From NCBI GenBank assembly GCA_902463835.1, contig CABQGZ010000089.1, forward strand, positions 1-9,780: 9,780 bases of DNA, read 5' to 3'. Source of the DNA: an uncultured Lachnospiraceae bacterium (GTDB lineage Bacteria > Bacillota > Clostridia > Lachnospirales > Lachnospiraceae). Numbering within the stretch: the first letter of the stretch is position 1; each line of letters begins with the position of its first letter. Both the position numbers and the translations under genes were made by a program. Below, piece by piece: positions 6,242 to 9,780 of this stretch. Under the pieces are notes generated by a model. That model had not been told where the DNA came from. It saw nothing but the letters and a program-made list of their open reading frames with translations, and did not search any database.

Positions 6242-8422
6242 CTGGAAATCCAACGCGAATTCCTGTAACATGCCATCAATGGCTGCCTTATCATTATCTG
6301 ATACATAATAGGTGGCATCTTCCTTAAAGCGCAGCTCTACTGCCCTCTCGCTGTCAAAAAATCCGTCATAGTAGAGCCTTGCCGCATGTATCATTTTGCG
6401 GATAGCCGGAAGATCATCCGTCACTCCATCTGCTTTGGCGTCATATTGCTCCGGCGTCAGCACGATGACTTCCTTTTCCCTCTGCAGGTCTCCGTAGATC
6501 TCATTCACATTGCCCTGAGCATCCCGGTATACCAGATAAGGCCGTACAAACCACTTCTCACCTGCCCCGGTAGTCTTCGTCCAGGTGTACTGATAAAATG
6601 ATACATCCACACTCCTGCCTCTTACATAGTCCGCATTGTCCCGCTTCAGATCAAGACCTTTTTTCGCATCCTGGGTGGCCACAATACCTGCAAATTCCAT
6701 TCGACAGTCCTTTGGCACACAAAAACGTGCCACAAAGGAAGTCTTTGTGTCCTCAGCATTCCGTGTGACCTGTACGATCTGTGCCGTTCCCACCGCCTTG
6801 GCAGACTCTCTTTCCTGGATATACACCGCTCTCAATGAGAAATCACTGGTGGCATAGAACTTGTATTCCTGCTGATAGCTTAACACATTGCCTCCCTTAT
6901 TGGTTCTGATGTCCTCCCAATGAGAAAATTTCATACCATCCGGCGCATCATTGGCCGTGGCAATCACAATCTTATTCTGCCCATATCTTCCATCCGGCCG
7001 ATTCAGACTTCCGCCCTCAATGGTAATCTGATACACACTGTCATTCATGGTATACACCGGCCGGTTGGTGATAAAGGTCTCTCCCTGCCCCACCAGCACA
7101 TTGATGTCTGCCGCGTTAAGCTTCCAGCCTGCAGCCTTATACCCCAGCCTTTCCGGGACAGGCGGCATATCCTGTTCCGTAGCCACCGCTCCATTGTACA
7201 CACTGCGCTTTATCACCTGACCAGATTCAGACTCCCACACTACCACAACCTGTCCTTCATAATTGGCTGTCAGTGTGTCATTGGAAACCGCCGTGAAGGT
7301 ATACTCCTTGCTTCGGCTTACAATAACACCAAAAGCATTGGTCCAATCAGTGAAACCCTCGCCCCGGGCGGATACAGTAACCTGCTCGCCTAATCTTTTG
7401 GTGAACATCCGGGACGATTCGGCCGCACCGTAGTCCTCTACTCTTATCACAGCCTGACCTGCCGCTTCATATACCGCGGTTAGTGCGATCTCCTGATTTC
7501 CGTTGACTTCAAAGCTGTAGGTTCGCTGGGTGCTCATAAGCTTCCCTTTCCAGGAATCCTTGTACCAGCCCCTGAACAGGTATCCCTCCGGATCTGTCTG
7601 GGGGGCTTTTACGGTTGCCTGTCCGCCTCTTGGGCCTCCGCCCTGCAGGTTCACAGGAACTCCGTTATTTCCTGTCGTATCACTTGCTGTGACAACCACA
7701 TTCGCGATGTGCGAAGCAGTACACAGCTGCTCAAAGACTGCTTCACAATCTCCCGTTGCCACCCTTACATAAGCCCCGCCCTGGCTGACATAGCGCTCAC
7801 ACAGTTCATTGAATCTTGACTGCCAGCCATTTGCCTTCTCATTTGCTTCGAAATCACTTTTCGTGCCATCCACTGCAAGATACCAGTTTCCGCTCTCCTT
7901 CACCAGTCCAAAGGTGTGCTCCACATCCCAGTCAAATTCAAACAGATTCAAGATCGCCGGCCACTCAAATATACCATTCATCAGACAGACTGTCAGCGTG
8001 TCATTATGCATACGCATAAGTCTGAATGTCATGTTTCCATTGGGATTATCGTCCTTAAAGTCAAAATTATGCCACTCTGCCCCCTTAAGAGCGGTTGTGC
8101 TAAACCCAAGATATCCGGCAATATTAAGCATATTTTCTTCGTTTCTTGGCAGCGAGAGCTTCATACATAGTCTCTCTTTTTCCACATTCAGCTTACTTAC
8201 CCGGCTGGCCTGTGAGAAATCATTCCCGGTAACAACCTGGTAGCAGCCATTTTCCTGCCGTACAGCCGCTGCCTGACCGTCCGTGATCCAACTTTCTTCG
8301 GAAGCCGCCCTTATCGCACCGGCTTCCTCCGCCCGCGCCGAGGGCGCGGGCAGACTGGAAACCAGGACTACAAATGCAACTATCATGGCAGCTATCCGAT
8401 ATATTCCTTTCCTGCCCTTCAC
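4838..8422 (-). CDS. Secreted GH110-like beta-helix glycosidase with LamG-like and InlB-type B-repeat modules
   Basis: The protein has 1194 residues. Order: signal peptide 1-31 (cut near SARA); one LamG-like domain about 44-237 (FDWDVEHT, GGAYVRVATGD); four B-repeat-like units about 239-535 (YLFRGWYKD, FTDWTNAFGVIVSRSKEYTF, SVYQITIEGG); a module at 541-645 matching the C-terminus of the next gene's product; then a right-handed beta-helix from about 652 to the end, opening with YDAKADGVTDD, the pectate-lyase-superfamily entry motif. DGFH (Asp946) and DDAFN (Asp969, Asp970) have the 23-residue spacing of the catalytic Asp of GH110 alpha-1,3-galactosidases (D321, D344, D345 in PdGH110B, as I recall). 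GDKLILYD after them suits the inserted beta-barrel, and PDMIMRNCYINGTYRLRTPL resembles a later GH110 block. Substrate likely an alpha-galactosidic glycan. The GTG start at 8422 overlaps the upstream stop by 4 bp (GTGA), with AGGAGG 6 nt before. No wall anchor is seen. Confidence 0.8.
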   Translation of the reverse strand: MKGRKGIYRIAAMIVAFVVLVSSLPAPSARAEEAGAIRAASEESWITDGQAAAVRQENGCYQVVTGNDFSQASRVSKLNVEKERLCMKLSLPRNEENMLNIAGYLGFSTTALKGAEWHNFDFKDDNPNGNMTFRLMRMHNDTLTVCLMNGIFEWPAILNLFEFDWDVEHTFGLVKESGNWYLAVDGTKSDFEANEKANGWQSRFNELCERYVSQGGAYVRVATGDCEAVFEQLCTASHIANVVVTASDTTGNNGVPVNLQGGGPRGGQATVKAPQTDPEGYLFRGWYKDSWKGKLMSTQRTYSFEVNGNQEIALTAVYEAAGQAVIRVEDYGAAESSRMFTKRLGEQVTVSARGEGFTDWTNAFGVIVSRSKEYTFTAVSNDTLTANYEGQVVVVWESESGQVIKRSVYNGAVATEQDMPPVPERLGYKAAGWKLNAADINVLVGQGETFITNRPVYTMNDSVYQITIEGGSLNRPDGRYGQNKIVIATANDAPDGMKFSHWEDIRTNKGGNVLSYQQEYKFYATSDFSLRAVYIQERESAKAVGTAQIVQVTRNAEDTKTSFVARFCVPKDCRMEFAGIVATQDAKKGLDLKRDNADYVRGRSVDVSFYQYTWTKTTGAGEKWFVRPYLVYRDAQGNVNEIYGDLQREKEVIVLTPEQYDAKADGVTDDLPAIRKMIHAARLYYDGFFDSERAVELRFKEDATYYVSDNDKAAIDGMLQEFALDFQRMHDLIVKGSNTTICMDMSQGLKGFVNMDYSENIQMEGFNFKTAKSVYAIGNVQGMNYQNSADCYIDIQTDRDLELTGWYHAVTETIRKGFFEDAFCLARTDYNRAHMYIKSIEVLDPVNWRYRVHLQNKDDVVQKMQSMERNNLQLIVPRPGWGEEEGTGTGAVIVTNGTNARLENINLWGASGFCFHMRYNDGKILVRNVNVTPEPGTDMAMSGWRDGFHLKDNTAQFVFENCTIEKNFDDAFNTGTSTCRISGIDYQNGILELSCDEFGGTYHGRIAAGDKLILYDEDKGSFVTTVTVKERINKDKPAERPRITIMESSLIQTGTLQVGLSVSSINAGQPDMIMRNCYINGTYRLRTPLTCENTRFDTMYAWFDHIPGLEGPVASNQKFIGCKFYPVTAPDPNDSFGDPTYRMEIGTSTRYGYTSALKVKNIVFEQCDFGLDCNQHILWKGSYDVTINGARYVR

Positions 8423-9780
8423 AAAATTCCTCCTGATGTATATTGTGTTCCGTTAATCGTCACGTCATATGCACCCTTCCACTTGATCAGATTCGGATCC
8501 ATCTCGCAATTCTCAAAGACGATATTCTCTGCTTTCAGCACCCCCTTATGGTTCTGCCAGTTCTTTACCACAGAACCAAGCTCCATCATGTATTCCGAAG
8601 AAGCAAAGCTGTCTGCCGGATCCGGTGCCGCTACACGATAGAATTTGCAGTTTGTAAAATGCAAGTCAGAAGCCACCGGTCCCTCCAGCTTCGGAATATT
8701 ATCAAACCAGGCATACATAGTGGCAAATTCGCTGTTCTCACAGGTCAGCGGCGTCCGGAAACGGTATGTACCGTTGACAAAACAGTTCTTTATAATCATG
8801 TCCGGCTGTCCTACATCAAGCGGCACAGCGGAAAGACCTTTCATTAACTCTGGAATCGGCTCTTCCAGAATGACATGGGGCGGCTCAAAAGGTGCATCTT
8901 TGTTCACCCTTTCCTTTACGATTGCCGTTGTGACAAAAGCTCCATTGTTCTCATCATAGATCATCAATCTGTCCCCTGCGTCAATACGGCCATAATAAGT
9001 TCCGCCAAACTCACCACAATATAACTCTACCTCTGTCTCAGAATAGACCTCTGATATCTCAAGACCTGAGATGCTCGTATTGAAAGCGTCGTCAAAGATT
9101 CTCTCAATGGTACAATCCTCAAAAATGAACTGCCCGGGATTCTCTTTTAGATGAAATCCGTCACGCCAGCCAGCCATAGCCATATCTGTTCCCGGCTCCG
9201 GTGTAATATTCACATTGCGCACCAGAAGCTTCCCATCATTGTATCGCATATGAAAGCAGAAGGCGCCGGCACTCCACAGATTGATATTCTCCAGTTCAAT
9301 ATTCGTACTATTCGTCACAATAAAAGCACCCGGACCTGCTGCGTCTGTCTCTCCCCAACCTGGTCTCGGGAACAGAAACTTCAAGCCGTCGCGCAGCATA
9401 GACTGCAGCTTCCTCTGTACATCATCGCCATCCTTCAGATTGATTCGATACTGATAACTGGCTGCATCCAGCACCTCGATATCGCTGATATACATATGCG
9501 CCCGATTGTAATCCGTCAATGGCAGCCCAAATGCATCCACAATATCCATGGTATACGTCTCCGTGATCTCCAAGTCCCGATCTGACTGAACATCAATGTA
9601 CAGTTCATCTACACTGGCTTTTAGTACCTCGCCAATGGCGTATACAGACTTGGAGGTCTTCAGATTAAAGCCTTCCATCCGAATATTCTCACAATGATCC
9701 ATATTGACAAACCCATTCAATCGTTCCATATTCATAGAAATGGTAGTATTATCTCCCTTCAGAGTCAGATCTTTGATTCC
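8419..9780 (-). CDS. GH110-like right-handed beta-helix glycosidase, C-terminal part (5' end outside window)
   Basis: An open frame of 453 codons enters from the window edge and ends in TGA at 8419-8421. The ATG at 9735 is internal: the 15 codons before it read GIKDLTLKGDNTTIS and align with residues 728-742 of the next protein. The fragment is a close paralogue along its whole length, sharing blocks such as FHMRYNDGK, NVxVTPEPGTDMAM, GWRDGFHLK, DDAFNT, GEFGGTYxGRIxAGD and the ending YDVTING. Counting from the edge, Asp207 (DGFH) and Asp230-Asp231 (DDAFN) keep the 23-residue GH110 catalytic spacing, so the active site appears intact. It is first in the visible operon and translationally coupled to its paralogue. 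Whether it carries the same N-terminal modules cannot be seen. Substitutions beside the shared motifs (SISG versus GTST after DDAFNT, GEF versus DEF) hint at different fine specificity. Confidence 0.8.
   Translation of the reverse strand, partial: GIKDLTLKGDNTTISMNMERLNGFVNMDHCENIRMEGFNLKTSKSVYAIGEVLKASVDELYIDVQSDRDLEITETYTMDIVDAFGLPLTDYNRAHMYISDIEVLDAASYQYRINLKDGDDVQRKLQSMLRDGLKFLFPRPGWGETDAAGPGAFIVTNSTNIELENINLWSAGAFCFHMRYNDGKLLVRNVNITPEPGTDMAMAGWRDGFHLKENPGQFIFEDCTIERIFDDAFNTSISGLEISEVYSETEVELYCGEFGGTYYGRIDAGDRLMIYDENNGAFVTTAIVKERVNKDAPFEPPHVILEEPIPELMKGLSAVPLDVGQPDMIIKNCFVNGTYRFRTPLTCENSEFATMYAWFDNIPKLEGPVASDLHFTNCKFYRVAAPDPADSFASSEYMMELGSVVKNWQNHKGVLKAENIVFENCEMDPNLIKWKGAYDVTINGTQYTSGGIL
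8429..8434 (-). promoter_or_regulatory. Ribosome binding site AGGAGG for the GTG start at 8422
   Basis: AGGAGG sits in the last Gly-Gly codons of the upstream gene, 6 nt before GTG. With the GTGA overlap it indicates tight translational coupling and supports the non-ATG start, which is followed directly by a good signal peptide. Confidence 0.8.

Noticed and set aside
5414..6268. Long plus-strand open frame of 284 codons opposite the beta-helix region
   Set aside because: It is antisense to a well-supported coding region, has no recognisable domain or convincing ribosome binding site, and reflects codon bias of the real gene. A similar shadow recurs at 9151-9585 opposite the paralogue.
1..9780. 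tRNA, rRNA, CRISPR arrays, insertion sequences, attachment sites
   Set aside because: No supporting structure was seen. The window is almost fully coding on one strand, and the repeats present are protein-domain or gene duplications.

Overview
The window looks like part of the chromosome of a gut-type Firmicute, most likely a Clostridia/Lachnospiraceae member. The reasons are strong AAGGAGG-type ribosome binding sites, moderate GC, large secreted proteins built from InlB-type B-repeats and BspA-like LRR units, and an HprK-like/PqqD pair. The taxonomic call is inference from style, not from a marker gene. Every supported gene is on the minus strand, so transcription runs from high to low coordinates.

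Upstream block (9780 to about 1696). Three large genes lie head to tail with almost no spacing: a 5'-truncated right-handed beta-helix protein (8419-9780), a 1194-residue secreted multidomain protein ending in a paralogous beta-helix (4838-8422), and a 1041-residue secreted protein that carries the same accessory modules but no beta-helix (1696-4821). The two beta-helix regions are tandem paralogues. Both keep a D-G-F-H motif and a D-D-A-F-N motif with the first Asp exactly 23 residues before the Asp pair, as in the three catalytic Asp of GH110 alpha-1,3-galactosidases. I read them as GH110-like extracellular glycosidases. The third protein looks like a non-catalytic carbohydrate-binding or adhesion partner in which a LamG-like domain has been amplified to three copies.

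Middle (1527-1695). This short gap is not empty. It holds a 29-codon ORF (1585-1674) with its own GGAGG, followed 13 nt later by a perfect 12-bp intrinsic-terminator hairpin (1540-1571) that ends flush against the ribosome binding site of the next gene.

Downstream block (1526 to 1). A small membrane-anchored LRR protein (810-1526) is translationally coupled to an HPr-kinase-like P-loop kinase (65-817), which is followed closely by the start of a PqqD-like protein (1-40, truncated). HprK-like kinase plus PqqD is the gene pair seen in kinase-tailored RiPP clusters such as the lasso peptide paeninodin. That makes the 29-residue peptide, which begins with an FxxP leader-like motif, a candidate precursor. 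The layout of precursor, leaky hairpin, then enzymes fits, but the peptide has no recognisable lasso core and the maturation enzymes would lie beyond position 1, so the function is a hypothesis.
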